From contig DATFNV010000655.1 of NCBI GenBank assembly GCA_035266225.1, positions 1 to 24,741 of the forward strand: a DNA stretch of 24,741 nucleotides, in the 5' to 3' direction. A program made the translations under genes and the position numbers. Every line of letters starts with the position of its first letter. Position 1 is the stretch's first letter. The notes under the pieces are model-generated. The model was not told the origin of the DNA, did not search any database, and saw only the letters and a program-made list of their open reading frames with translations. The stretch comes from DATFNV01 sp035266225. GTDB lineage: Bacteria > Planctomycetota > Planctomycetia > Gemmatales > Gemmataceae. Below are positions 1 to 6,541 of this stretch, in pieces.

Positions 1-45
1 GTGCCCGTCGCCGAGCCGCACAAGGTCGCGGTCGCGGCGGTGTGA
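1..45 (+). CDS. Possible 3' end of an upstream gene (partial)
   Basis: Frame 1 is open from the window edge and ends at TGA 43-45, giving the tail VPVAEPHKVAVAAV. A palindrome of family A begins immediately after this stop, which is where these palindromes sit after other genes in the window. Only 14 residues are visible, so no function can be given and the frame itself is uncertain. Confidence 0.35.
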   Translation: MPVAEPHKVAVAAV

Positions 46-90
46 GCCACTTGCGGCTTCGCAGGTCAACCCTGCGAAGCCGCAAGCGGC
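46..90. repeat. Family A palindrome, copy A1
   Basis: Arms 46-65 and 71-90 are inverted copies with one mismatch, around a 5-base spacer. The core is GCCGCTTGCGGCTTCGCA. It lies between the ends of two converging reading frames: TGA 43-45 on the plus strand and TAG at 92-90 on the minus strand, the latter overlapping the arm by one base. It could act as a two-way terminator or an mRNA 3'-end stabiliser, but no T-tract follows either arm. Confidence 0.85.
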
Positions 91-1061
91 TACTCCGGAA
101 ACGGCCGGGCGTCGCTGCGACCAAGGACGGTGTCGCGCGAACCGCGGCCCGCGGCGACGCGGCCGGCGGTGTTGAGGTAGATGTCGTCGTCGAGGGCGAC
201 GCTGCGCGTGGGCCTGAACTCGACGTGGCCGTCGATGAACAGCACGTTCTGCCCCTTGCCTTCGTGATTGGCGCTGTTGCCGGGACGCACCTCGTAAGGG
301 CCATCGCCCGCCGGGGCGTCGGCCATGATCGGCAGCCGTCCGTCCATCGAGCGGGTCAGGCCGAAAAGCCCTCCCCCCCCCGGCTCCAGGTAGCCCAGCG
401 AGTAGGCGTAACAGCCGGCCAGGCTGCGGGTGACACTCTGAAAATCGTCGGCGTTGAGCCGCGCCAGGGCGTCAAACGTCACGGCCGACGGCGGCTGCGG
501 CGGGTCGCCGGGACAACCGACGCTGAGGCCGGCCGGCATGACCCGCGCCTCGTTGAGGGCGGCCACGAAGCTGCCGGCGAAATTCTTCGGATGCTCCGCC
601 CCGACCGCGGGGAACTGGTCGTGGTTATTGTCGGCATAAGCTGACAGGGCCTGATGGAATTGCCGAAGGTTGTCGGCGCAGGCGACGACGTGATGGTCCA
701 CCCGGGCGCGCGCCAGCCAGACGACGCCGAGGCCGCCGACAAGCAGAAGCAGGGCGGCGGCGACCAGCACGTCAACCCGGCGCCACCACGTTGCCCGGCT
801 CGCGGGCGCGGCCCGGGCGGCGGCCGGCGGGGCCGGCGGCAGGGTGCGGCACTTGTGTTCCGCGACCCGGGCCAGCGACCGGATCCAGAGCCCCGGGGGC
901 GGCTCGCCGTCGCCGGCGTCCTGCGCCAACAGGTCCAGCTGCCCCCGCAGCTGGTCGAGGCGCTTATGCCCCTCGGGGTGGTCCCGCAAGTAGTTCTCGA
1001 CTTCGCGCTGCCCGTCGGCGTCGAGCGCCTTGAGCAGGTAGCCGACCAGGTTCTCGTCCAT
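90..1061 (-). CDS. Anti-sigma-factor-like membrane protein with DUF1559-type C-terminus
   Basis: About 323 residues from the ATG at 1061; the frame stays open upstream into the sigma gene, but this ATG follows that gene's stop by 5 bases. Residues 1-50 (starting MDENLVGYLLKALD) form a short acidic helical region like the N-terminus of planctomycete anti-sigma factors, without a visible zinc HxxxCxxC site. A single hydrophobic span (VLVAAALLLLVGGLGVVWLA) lies near the middle. The outer part begins CADNLRQFHQALSAYADNN, typical of the pseudopilin-derived DUF1559 fold, and ends with H-x10-DG (NHEGKGQNVLFIDGH). Inference: the inner domain holds the ECF sigma factor and the outer domain senses something in the cell envelope. 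The stop TAG overlaps palindrome A1. The role is inferred from context and architecture. Confidence 0.75.
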   Translation of the reverse strand: MDENLVGYLLKALDADGQREVENYLRDHPEGHKRLDQLRGQLDLLAQDAGDGEPPPGLWIRSLARVAEHKCRTLPPAPPAAARAAPASRATWWRRVDVLVAAALLLLVGGLGVVWLARARVDHHVVACADNLRQFHQALSAYADNNHDQFPAVGAEHPKNFAGSFVAALNEARVMPAGLSVGCPGDPPQPPSAVTFDALARLNADDFQSVTRSLAGCYAYSLGYLEPGGGGLFGLTRSMDGRLPIMADAPAGDGPYEVRPGNSANHEGKGQNVLFIDGHVEFRPTRSVALDDDIYLNTAGRVAAGRGSRDTVLGRSDARPFPE

Positions 1062-1066
1062 AGGCG

Positions 1067-1684
1067 TTAGACTTCGTAGAAGGAGGGCGTCTCGCTCCAC
1101 ACCTCCTGGAGCTTGACCAGGGCGGCGTGCAGGCGCGACTTGACCGTTCCGACTGGGATGCCGAGGATGTCGGCGATCTCGCGGTACTTCAACCCCTGGT
1201 AGTAAGCCAGCAGGAGCACCTGCCGCAAGAACTCGGGCAGGCGATCGACGCTGGCCCGGATCTTCTCGCGCCGCTCCTGCCCCTGGGCGGCGTCGAGCGG
1301 CCCGGGGCCGTTAGTTTCGAGGGTCTCGGCGAGACTGCTCAACTCGCCGTCGGCCAGCTCCTCGCGCTGCTGGTCGAGGCTGAGCAGCTGGTGGCGGCCG
1401 TTGCGGCGCAGGGCGTCGATGGCCTGGTTGGTGGCGATGGTGTACAGCCAGGGGCGCACCGGCCGGCCGGCCTCGTACTGGGCGCCCTTGAGGTAAACCT
1501 GGAGCATGGTGTTCTGAAACACGTCGTCGGCCAGGGTCGCGTCGCCGAGGTAGCGGCGCAGGTAGCCGTACAACTCGCGCTCGTAACGGCGGACGAGGGC
1601 CCCGAACGCTTCCGTCTGCCCTTTGCAGAAGCGGGTCAGCAGTTCTTCATCGGAGCAGATGGTGAGGGTGTCGGGTAGCTCCAC
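1067..1684 (-). CDS. RNA polymerase sigma factor, ECF subfamily
   Basis: 205 residues, a normal ECF length. Region 2 is clear at about residues 15-95 (FGALVRRYERELYGYLRRYL, DVFQNTMLQVY, WLYTIATNQAIDALRR). Region 4 is clear at about 150-197 (LPEFLRQVLLLAYYQGLKY, REIADILGIPVGTVKSRLH), the helix-turn-helix that reads the -35 element. No extra C-terminal domain is visible. The downstream gene starts 5 bases after the stop and encodes the likely membrane anti-sigma partner, so this is a two-gene signalling unit. The regulon cannot be told from sequence alone. ECF family membership is near certain. Confidence 0.95.
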   Translation of the reverse strand: MELPDTLTICSDEELLTRFCKGQTEAFGALVRRYERELYGYLRRYLGDATLADDVFQNTMLQVYLKGAQYEAGRPVRPWLYTIATNQAIDALRRNGRHQLLSLDQQREELADGELSSLAETLETNGPGPLDAAQGQERREKIRASVDRLPEFLRQVLLLAYYQGLKYREIADILGIPVGTVKSRLHAALVKLQEVWSETPSFYEV

Positions 1685-1758
1685 GGTCTCCCTACGCTCT
1701 TGTACGTTCGGAGGGGGCCAACAGTTCGCCCACGGCGGTTGGTTACGGACAATACCTC

Positions 1759-1787
1759 ATGTGACCGGAAAACGCCATCGCTGTCAA
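1759..1787 (-). promoter_or_regulatory. Possible promoter of the ECF sigma gene
   Basis: On the minus strand, TTGACA (1787-1782) is a perfect -35 box and overlaps the stop codon of the glycosyltransferase gene. At 17 bases distance lies only a weak -10-like TCACAT (1764-1759). The sigma gene starts 75 bases further on. The -35 match is exact, but the -10 is poor, so this is tentative. Confidence 0.3.
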
Positions 1788-2893
1788 GCGCGGGAACGAG
1801 CAATTCCGGGCGCCACGGCGGCGTACAGCGCCTCGTAGTTGCCCAGCATCGCCTCGACGCCGAATCGCTCCGCGACCCGTCGTCGGCCGGCCTCGCCCAG
1901 GCGCCGCCGCCGCTCGGGGTCGTCGAGCAGGGCGCGCGTCGCGCGCGCCAGGGCCCCCTTGTCGGCCGGCGCCACCAGCACCCCCGTCTCGCCGTCGGCG
2001 ATGACCTCGGCCAGCCCCGGCCAGCGCGAGGCCACCACCGGGCGGCCCGCCGCCATCGCCTCCAGGGCGGCCCCGGCGCCGCGGTCGGCCTCGCTCGGCA
2101 CCCACACCAGGTCCGCGTGGCCGAGCACCTCGTCGAGGTCGGCGCGCTCGCCGAGGAAGTGGACGCGGCCCGTCGAGCGCGTGATCCGCGTGAACTCGCG
2201 CAGCCGCAGCTCCTGCGAGCCGCGGCCGACGAGCAGCACGTGCAGGTCATCGTAGAGGAATTGCAAGATGTCGTAAGCCCAGATGGCGTCGCGAAACCCC
2301 TTGGCCGGCTCCAGCGGGCCGACCCCCACAATCACGCGGGCGTTCTCGGGCAGGCCGAGGGAGCGACACCACTCCGCGTGCGGCACACTGGGCGGCGCGG
2401 CCTCGGCGATCCCGGGCGGCACCTCCACGATTTTCGCCGGCGGGACGCCGAGCCGGCGGTAGCGCTCCGCCTCGGCCGGCCCGCGCGCCGCCGCCCGGCC
2501 CGCGAGGGCCCCGAGGAGCCAGCGGTCGAGGCGGCCCAGCGGCGTCCCCCGCCCGGCGGGAGTCGCCGCGCCGAGGACGACCCCTGCGCCGCCGCCGCCG
2601 GTCAGTACCGCGGCCCGCAGCGCCGGCAGGCCGAACACGTGGATCACGTCCGGCGCGAAGTGGCGCAGCGCCCGCCGCAAGCCGACGAAGGCCCCCACGT
2701 CGAAGAGGCGGCGCCGGTTGCCGCTCTCGACCGCGACGCCGGCCCCGCGCAGCGCCCGCGACCACGGCGCGTCGGGACCAATGGTGAAGACGCGCACGCT
2801 GAAGCGCTCGCGCGGCAGGCCCGCGGCGAGCAGCATCAGCTGCCGCGCCGCCCCGCCGTAGGCCAGGTCGTAGATGAGAAACAGGATCTTCAT
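1784..2893 (-). CDS. Glycosyltransferase, GT4 (GT-B fold)
   Basis: 369 residues. The N-terminal domain opens MKILFLIYDLAYGGAARQLM with the glycine-rich loop usual for GT4 acceptor domains, followed by FAPDVIHVFGLPA. The C-terminal domain carries IVGVGPLEPAKGFRDAI (sugar-nucleotide site start), LLVGRGSQELRLREF, VHFLGERADLDEVLGHADL, and the E-x7-E type motif in SEADRGAGAALEAMAAG. It would move a sugar from a nucleotide donor to a lipid, polysaccharide or protein acceptor; the substrate cannot be told. It follows hisG by 16 bases on the same strand, so it is probably co-transcribed with the histidine genes, though no biochemical link is evident. Confidence 0.9.
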   Translation of the reverse strand: MKILFLIYDLAYGGAARQLMLLAAGLPRERFSVRVFTIGPDAPWSRALRGAGVAVESGNRRRLFDVGAFVGLRRALRHFAPDVIHVFGLPALRAAVLTGGGGAGVVLGAATPAGRGTPLGRLDRWLLGALAGRAAARGPAEAERYRRLGVPPAKIVEVPPGIAEAAPPSVPHAEWCRSLGLPENARVIVGVGPLEPAKGFRDAIWAYDILQFLYDDLHVLLVGRGSQELRLREFTRITRSTGRVHFLGERADLDEVLGHADLVWVPSEADRGAGAALEAMAAGRPVVASRWPGLAEVIADGETGVLVAPADKGALARATRALLDDPERRRRLGEAGRRRVAERFGVEAMLGNYEALYAAVAPGIARSRA

Positions 2894-2909
2894 GGGCGGC
2901 CTTGCCCGG

Positions 2910-3803
2910 TCACTCGATGATCTTGTTCAACGGGTACTCGACGATGCCGCGGCCTCCGGCTTGATACAGCTGCGGCATGATGTGCCGGACGATGTCCTCG
3001 TCGATGATGGTCTCCAGCGCCACCCACGCCGGGTCGGTCAGCGGCGCCACCGTCGGACTATTGAGCGAGGTCTTGGGGTGCTCGCGCAGCACCGCCAGCA
3101 CCTTCTCTTTGTCCGCGACGCGGACGTTCAGTTTCAGACCGATCTTTCCCTCCGCCGCCATCGCCCCTTTGAGCATCAGTATCAGGTCGTCCATCTTGCG
3201 CTTCTTCCAGGCATCCGCGCACGCCTGGTCATTGGCGATAAAGCGCGTTGTGCTTTGCAGCAGCTCAGCGACGATGCGCAGGTTGTTCGCCCGCAGCGAC
3301 GAGCCGGTCTCGGTCACCTCCACGATGGCGTCGGCCAACCGTGGCGGCTTCACCTCGGTGGCGCCCCAGCTGAACTCGACGTGGGCCGTCACCCCGTGCT
3401 GGGCCAACCAGCGCCGCGTCAGATTGACCACCTCCGTCGCAATGCGCTTGCCCTGCAAGTCCTGGACGCTCTGGATGGGTGAATCGTTAGGCACCGCCAG
3501 CACCCAGCGCACCGGCCGGCGGCTCACCTTGCTGAAGACCAACTCGGTCAGTTCCACCACCTTCGCGTCGGTTTCGAGGATCCAGTCGTAGCCGGTCAGG
3601 CCGCAGTCGAGCGAACCGTCCTGGACGTAGCGCCCCATCTCCTGGGGGCGGATCAGGGTGCAGTGAATCTCCGGGTCGTCGATAGTCGGGTAGTAACTGC
3701 GGCTGACGTAGGTGAGGCGGTATCCCGCCCGGGCGAACAAGTGTCCCGTCGCCTCCTGCAGGCTGCCCGCCGGAATGCCAAGTTTGAGAACTTGTTCACT
3801 CAT
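2910..3803 (-). CDS. hisG: ATP phosphoribosyltransferase, long form
   Basis: 297 residues, the length of the long hexameric HisG with a C-terminal regulatory domain. It catalyses the first step of histidine synthesis, joining ATP and PRPP. The start MSEQVLKLGIPAGSLQEAT and the PRPP-binding stretch DAIVEVTETGSSLRANNL are diagnostic. The last 80 residues (LMLKGAMAAEGKIGLKLNV onward) match the histidine-sensing HisG_C domain, so feedback inhibition by histidine is expected for the family. The ATG overlaps the hisI stop in an ATGA arrangement, which implies translational coupling. Confidence 0.96.
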   Translation of the reverse strand: MSEQVLKLGIPAGSLQEATGHLFARAGYRLTYVSRSYYPTIDDPEIHCTLIRPQEMGRYVQDGSLDCGLTGYDWILETDAKVVELTELVFSKVSRRPVRWVLAVPNDSPIQSVQDLQGKRIATEVVNLTRRWLAQHGVTAHVEFSWGATEVKPPRLADAIVEVTETGSSLRANNLRIVAELLQSTTRFIANDQACADAWKKRKMDDLILMLKGAMAAEGKIGLKLNVRVADKEKVLAVLREHPKTSLNSPTVAPLTDPAWVALETIIDEDIVRHIMPQLYQAGGRGIVEYPLNKIIE

Positions 3804-4171
3804 TTGCGATAAACCTGCTTCGGATCGAAGACGCGCTCATCCACCACCTTCAACTCGTCGCCCTGCACCTGGCGGAAGAAGCAGGAGGCGTAACCCTCGT
3901 GGCAGGCGGCGCCGCCGACCTGCTTCACCTTCAGGAGGACGGTATCGGCGTCGCAATCGACGTAGACGGCGCGCACCTCCTGGACGTGTCCGCTCTCCTC
4001 GCCCTTGCGCCAGAGCTTATTGCGGCTGCGGCTGAAGTAGCAGGCGCGGCCGGTGCGCAGCGTCTCCTCGTAGGCCTCGCGGTTCATCCAGGCGAGCATC
4101 AGCACCTGGCCGGTGTCGGCGTCCTGCACGATCGCGGGGATCAGGCCGCCGGACTTATGGAAATCGACCAT
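3800..4171 (-). CDS. hisI: Phosphoribosyl-AMP cyclohydrolase
   Basis: 123 residues from the ATG at 4171. A GTG at 4180 is in frame but has no usable ribosome site, whereas the ATG has AGGGG 8 bases upstream. The enzyme opens the adenine ring of PR-AMP, step three of histidine synthesis. The zinc and magnesium ligands are visible as DCDAD (residues 72-76), C90-H91 in GGAACHEG, and C97. No PR-ATP pyrophosphatase domain follows, so it is the monofunctional form. Its ribosome site now lies inside the tail of the inserted four-helix-bundle gene. Confidence 0.96.
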   Translation of the reverse strand: MVDFHKSGGLIPAIVQDADTGQVLMLAWMNREAYEETLRTGRACYFSRSRNKLWRKGEESGHVQEVRAVYVDCDADTVLLKVKQVGGAACHEGYASCFFRQVQGDELKVVDERVFDPKQVYRK

Positions 4172-4176
4172 CACCC

Positions 4177-4605
4177 TCACCCCTTCGGCTTTCCCCTGCC
4201 CGTGCCCGTGCCCGTGCCCGTGCCCGTGCCCGTGCCCGTGCCCGTGCCCGGCGCGGTCAGATTGCGGACTAACCGGACAAGCATAGAGACAATTTGCAAA
4301 GCCAAGTTCCGCCCGTCATGAACCCACTTTTCTTCACAAACCTTGAGTCGCCGGAAGATGTCAAGAACGGCAGCGGACTCCGTCGCGGACCGACGAGCCA
4401 TCCGGTAGAACCTGGCCTTCTCCTTCTTGCTGAATTCGCCAGCGCCTTCGGCGGTGTTCAGGACAACCGAGGTTGAAGCCCGTTCGATTTGATCCCGCAA
4501 GCTCGAATACCCCGGCGGAAGGGTTTTGGTCAGTTCGTAGACCACGGCGACGAAATCGAGAGCCAGTCGATAGACTTCGAGCCGTTCATGATCGAAGACT
4601 TCCAT
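4177..4605 (-). CDS. Four-helix-bundle protein, S23/rRNA-intervening-sequence family
   Basis: 142 residues from the ATG at 4605, which has AGGAG 8 bases upstream; an in-frame GTG at 4614 lies too close to that site. Family hallmarks are FDHERLEVYRLALDFVAVVY, LPPGYSSLRDQIERASTSVV, LNTAEGAGEFSKKEKARFY and RRSATESAAVLDIF. These small helical proteins form pentamer-like bundles and are often encoded in 23S rRNA intervening sequences or stand alone; their function is poorly known. The C-terminus is extended by a Gly-Thr tract ending GRGKPKG, which is simply the translated hexanucleotide array at 4201-4248, so array length changes do not shift the frame. It is lodged between apt and hisI within an inverted-repeat element. 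Confidence 0.85.
   Translation of the reverse strand: MEVFDHERLEVYRLALDFVAVVYELTKTLPPGYSSLRDQIERASTSVVLNTAEGAGEFSKKEKARFYRMARRSATESAAVLDIFRRLKVCEEKWVHDGRNLALQIVSMLVRLVRNLTAPGTGTGTGTGTGTGTGTGRGKPKG
4197..4250 (+). repeat. Hexanucleotide array, left (CGTGCC x8)
   Basis: Eight perfect CGTGCC units occupy 4201-4248, with partial units at each side. The array encodes the Gly-Thr tail of the four-helix-bundle protein on the minus strand. Such arrays change copy number by slippage; here each step adds or removes a Gly-Thr pair. Confidence 0.95.
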
Positions 4606-4622
4606 CGCGGGCACTCCTGACC

Positions 4623-4655
4623 GGGCACGGGCACGGGCACGGGCACGGGCACGGG
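4623..4655 (+). repeat. Hexanucleotide array, right (GGGCAC x5)
   Basis: Five GGGCAC units plus GGG. This is the reverse complement of the left array, so the two form an inverted pair around the four-helix-bundle gene. It lies in the short stretch between the apt stop codon and that gene's ribosome site. Confidence 0.95.
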
Positions 4656-4664
4656 AAGAAGGGG

Positions 4665-5177
4665 TCAGTAGCGAATCAGGCTGAATACCTCGTGCGGCTT
4701 GAGCACGTCGCGGCCGTTGAGGAATCCCAGTTCGACGAGGAAGGCACAGGCGGCGACCTGGCCGCCGGCCTTCTCGATCAGCTGGCAGCCGGCGCGCATG
4801 GTGCCGCCGGTGGCCAGCAGGTCATCGACCAGCAGCACGCGGGCGCCCTCGCTGACGCCGTCGATGTGGATGTGCAGTTCGGCGCTGCCGTACTCCAGTT
4901 CGTATTTCAAGGAATAGGTGCGGTAGGGCAGCTTGCCCGGCTTGCGCAGCGGCACCAGCGGCTTCTGCAAGCGCAGGGCCAACGGCGCGGCGAACAGGAA
5001 GCCGCGCGCCTCCGCCGCCGCCACGGCGTCGATGTGGGCGGCCCGGTAGCGCTCGTAGAGTCGGTCGATCGAGTCCTGGAACGCCCGCGGCTCGGCGAGC
5101 AGCGGGGTGATGTCCTTGAAGAGGATGCCCGGCTTGGGAAAATCCGGGATGTCGCGGATGTACTGCGCCAGGTCCAT
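4665..5177 (-). CDS. apt: Adenine phosphoribosyltransferase
   Basis: 170 residues, the usual Apt length, from ATG 5177 with GAGG about 10 bases upstream. It makes AMP from adenine and PRPP in purine salvage. Visible signatures are IRDIPDFPKPGILFKDITPL at residues 7-26, the EARGF loop at 56-60, RKPGKLP at 78-84 and the PRPP-binding VLLVDDLLATGGT at 114-126. The open frame continues far upstream through the GNAT and hypothetical genes, but that extension is antisense and not real. It is the first gene of the apt, four-helix-bundle, hisI, hisG, glycosyltransferase series. Confidence 0.96.
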   Translation of the reverse strand: MDLAQYIRDIPDFPKPGILFKDITPLLAEPRAFQDSIDRLYERYRAAHIDAVAAAEARGFLFAAPLALRLQKPLVPLRKPGKLPYRTYSLKYELEYGSAELHIHIDGVSEGARVLLVDDLLATGGTMRAGCQLIEKAGGQVAACAFLVELGFLNGRDVLKPHEVFSLIRY

Positions 5178-5237
5178 GCGGGAATTTCCTCGTGGGGCGT
5201 GGGGACAGCTTATCGCTTTACGGAGGGTCAGGCAACC

Positions 5238-5693
5238 ATGCCAATTACCGTGCGCCGGGCCGGGCCCGCGGACGCCGCCGTCGTCGCCGAGTTCAACCGC
5301 CGTCTCGCCGAGGAGACCGAGGGCAAGGCGCTCGACGCCGCTGTGCTCCGGGCCGGCGTCGAGGCCGGCCTGGTCGATGAGAATAGGGGGCTCTACTTCG
5401 TCGCCGAGGACGGCGGCGAGGTCGTCGGACAACTGATGCTGACGCGCGAGTGGAGCGACTGGCGCAACGGCTGGATGTGGTGGATTCAGAGCGTCTACGT
5501 GCGGATCGAGGCGCGGCGGCGCGGCACCTTCCGGGCGCTGTACCGACACGTCTACGAGGCGGCGAAGGCCGACGCGGGGGTGATCGGCCTGCGGCTGTAC
5601 GTCGAGCACGCCAACGTGCCGGCCCAGCAGACCTACGAGCGCCTCGGCATGACGCGCACCGGCTACCTGTTGTTCCAGCGCTGGCCGCTGTGA
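5238..5693 (+). CDS. GNAT-family N-acetyltransferase
   Basis: 151 residues from ATG 5238, with GGAGG at about 5222-5226. The fold is seen in order: ITVRRAGPADAAVVAEFNRR (strand 1 and helix 1), YFVAEDGGEVVGQLMLTREW (strands 2-4), WWIQSVYVRIEARRRGTFRALY (motif A, with the acetyl-CoA pyrophosphate loop R-x-x-G), and LRLYVEHANVPAQQTYERLGM (motif B, with the common N-x-x-A-x-x-x-Y-x-x-x-G-F/M signature). It transfers acetyl from acetyl-CoA to an amine; the substrate is unknown. It is divergent from apt across a 60-base gap and ends 2 bases before palindrome A2. Confidence 0.9.
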   Translation: MPITVRRAGPADAAVVAEFNRRLAEETEGKALDAAVLRAGVEAGLVDENRGLYFVAEDGGEVVGQLMLTREWSDWRNGWMWWIQSVYVRIEARRRGTFRALYRHVYEAAKADAGVIGLRLYVEHANVPAQQTYERLGMTRTGYLLFQRWPL

Positions 5694-5695
5694 GC

Positions 5696-5741
5696 AGCCG
5701 CTTGCGGCTTCGCAATCGTTCCTGCGAAGCCGCAAGCGGCT
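5696..5741. repeat. Family A palindrome, copy A2
   Basis: Perfect 19-base arms at 5696-5714 and 5723-5741 around an 8-base spacer. It sits between two converging genes: the GNAT gene stops at 5693 and the minus-strand hypothetical gene uses a TAG (5742-5740) that overlaps the right arm. Same subtype as A1 (core ends CTTCGCA). Confidence 0.9.
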
Positions 5742-6183
5742 ACGGCGTCCCGCCCTCGATGACGATCCGCCCGGCCTCGCAGCGCACGGCGGTGAGGTGA
5801 GTGCGGCTAACCAGCCCCAGCCGGCCCAGCAGCACGTCGGGTTCCACCAGGACGCTGTCCCCTTCGACGCGGGCCCATTCCTCGCGCGCGACGCTCGCGC
5901 TGAGCATCTCCAGGAGCGTGCCGCGCACCAGGCCGGCCGGCGCCCCCGCCACGCTGAGGTCGGCCAGCCGCGCCGCGACCTCACGGCCGCGGACCGACAG
6001 CGCCCACATGGTGTCGAAGCGCACGTTGAAGAAGGCGACGGGGTAGGTTCCCGAGACGCGAATCCCTTCGGGCAGCAGGCGCACCTTGAGGTCGCGGATC
6101 GGTTCGCCATTATCCAGGTGCTTGGCGATGAGGTTGTTCAGGTCGTCTTGGGAGAGGGACATCTTCAGCGACTGGATTTCCAT
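5740..6183 (-). CDS. Hypothetical protein, possibly LmeA/DUF2993-like
   Basis: 147 residues from ATG 6183 (MEIQSLKMSLSQDDLNNLIA). No signal peptide or membrane span is visible. The pattern of alternating strands (IRDLKVRLLPEGIRVSGTYP, FFNVRFDTMWALSVRGREVA, LADLSVAGAPAGLVRGTLLE) and a closing LTAVRCEAGRIVIEGG recalls the DUF2993/LmeA lipid-binding fold, but I recognise this only by pattern. A frame extension to 6351 exists but is compositionally different and has no ribosome site. The stop codon lies in palindrome A2. A good sigma-70-like promoter lies 76-105 bases upstream. Confidence 0.7.
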   Translation of the reverse strand: MEIQSLKMSLSQDDLNNLIAKHLDNGEPIRDLKVRLLPEGIRVSGTYPVAFFNVRFDTMWALSVRGREVAARLADLSVAGAPAGLVRGTLLEMLSASVAREEWARVEGDSVLVEPDVLLGRLGLVSRTHLTAVRCEAGRIVIEGGTP

Positions 6184-6258
6184 GAGGGACCGTTTCACTC
6201 GTGGGCGGCCCGCGCCGGGGTCGGGCCGAAAGGGGCGTCTGTTCCGCCGCTGAGCAGG

Positions 6259-6288
6259 ATCATAGCGCGCCGGCCGCGCCATAGACAA
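6259..6288 (-). promoter_or_regulatory. Sigma-70-like promoter for the 147-residue hypothetical gene
   Basis: On the minus strand, TTGTCT (6288-6283) and TATGAT (6264-6259) are 18 bases apart: four of six and five of six consensus matches. Transcription would begin near 6252 and the coding start is at 6183. Confidence 0.5.
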
Positions 6289-6360
6289 GCGGAACTGCCG
6301 CCAGCCTATCGCGCAAGGATCGAGCAGGGTGACGGCTGCGCTACCAGCCAAACGGGGTAG

Positions 6361-6382
6361 CGCGCTAACGAAAGTTAGCGCG
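6361..6382. other. GAAA-tetraloop hairpin / inverted repeat
   Basis: CGCGCTAAC and GTTAGCGCG form a perfect 9-bp stem around GAAA, a very stable RNA loop type. It is followed by ATTGTGAAGATTTG, not a clean T-tract, and lies between divergent genes, so a simple terminator role is unlikely. It could be an operator or an upstream activator site for the sigma-54 promoter 140 bases downstream. Confidence 0.6.
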
Positions 6383-6478
6383 ATTGTGAAGATTTGTTAA
6401 CATGGACTGTCCGTTGCCTCTGTTGCCGTTCCGCGGATCAAATACCATAAGGATCATTCTCCAAAGGAGTTGCGATAA

Positions 6479-6541
6479 ATGATGGTTGAGAACGGGGCCG
6501 TTACCCGCGCTTTTTCAGCGATTGGCCCCTGGCTTGCATAA
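6479..6541 (+). CDS. Possible 20-residue leader peptide
   Basis: The frame MMVENGAVTRAFSAIGPWLA follows AAAGGAG at 6463-6469, with 9 bases to the first ATG: one of the best ribosome sites in the window. It ends at TAA 6541. The sigma-54-like -24/-12 element lies inside its last codons, so this ORF would have to be made from a different, upstream promoter. No similarity is recognised, and it may be chance. Confidence 0.3.
   Translation: MMVENGAVTRAFSAIGPWLA
6523..6538 (+). promoter_or_regulatory. Sigma-54 (-24/-12) promoter for the activator gene
   Basis: TGGCCCCTGGCTTGCA matches the TGGCACG-N4-TTGCW consensus at 10 of 12 positions, with the required GG-N10-GC spacing (GG 6524-6525, GC 6536-6537). 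Transcription would start near 6549, giving a leader of about 235 bases to the GTG at 6784. The downstream gene encodes a sigma-54 activator, so autoregulation is plausible. Confidence 0.5.

Larger units (their letters stand above)
4180..4664. mobile_element. Putative non-autonomous insertion carrying the four-helix-bundle gene
   Basis: Both ends read inward as CCCCTTC, then TTCCC, then a (GTGCCC)n array, then GGTCAG: left end about 4180-4260, right end about 4617-4664 in inverse orientation. The trinucleotide TCA flanks both ends (4177-4179 and 4665-4667) and could be a target duplication. Removing 4180-4664 plus one TCA would leave the apt stop only 5 bases before the hisI ATG, a normal tight operon junction. 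No transposase is encoded, so movement would need an enzyme supplied elsewhere. The insertion reading is my inference. Confidence 0.5.

Noticed and set aside
4197..4655. Hexanucleotide arrays considered as a CRISPR
   Set aside because: Units are 6 bases with no spacers, and the two arrays are inverted.
5178..6110. Long minus-strand extension of the apt frame
   Set aside because: It runs antisense through the GNAT gene and out of frame through the hypothetical gene; Apt itself has normal length from the ATG at 5177.
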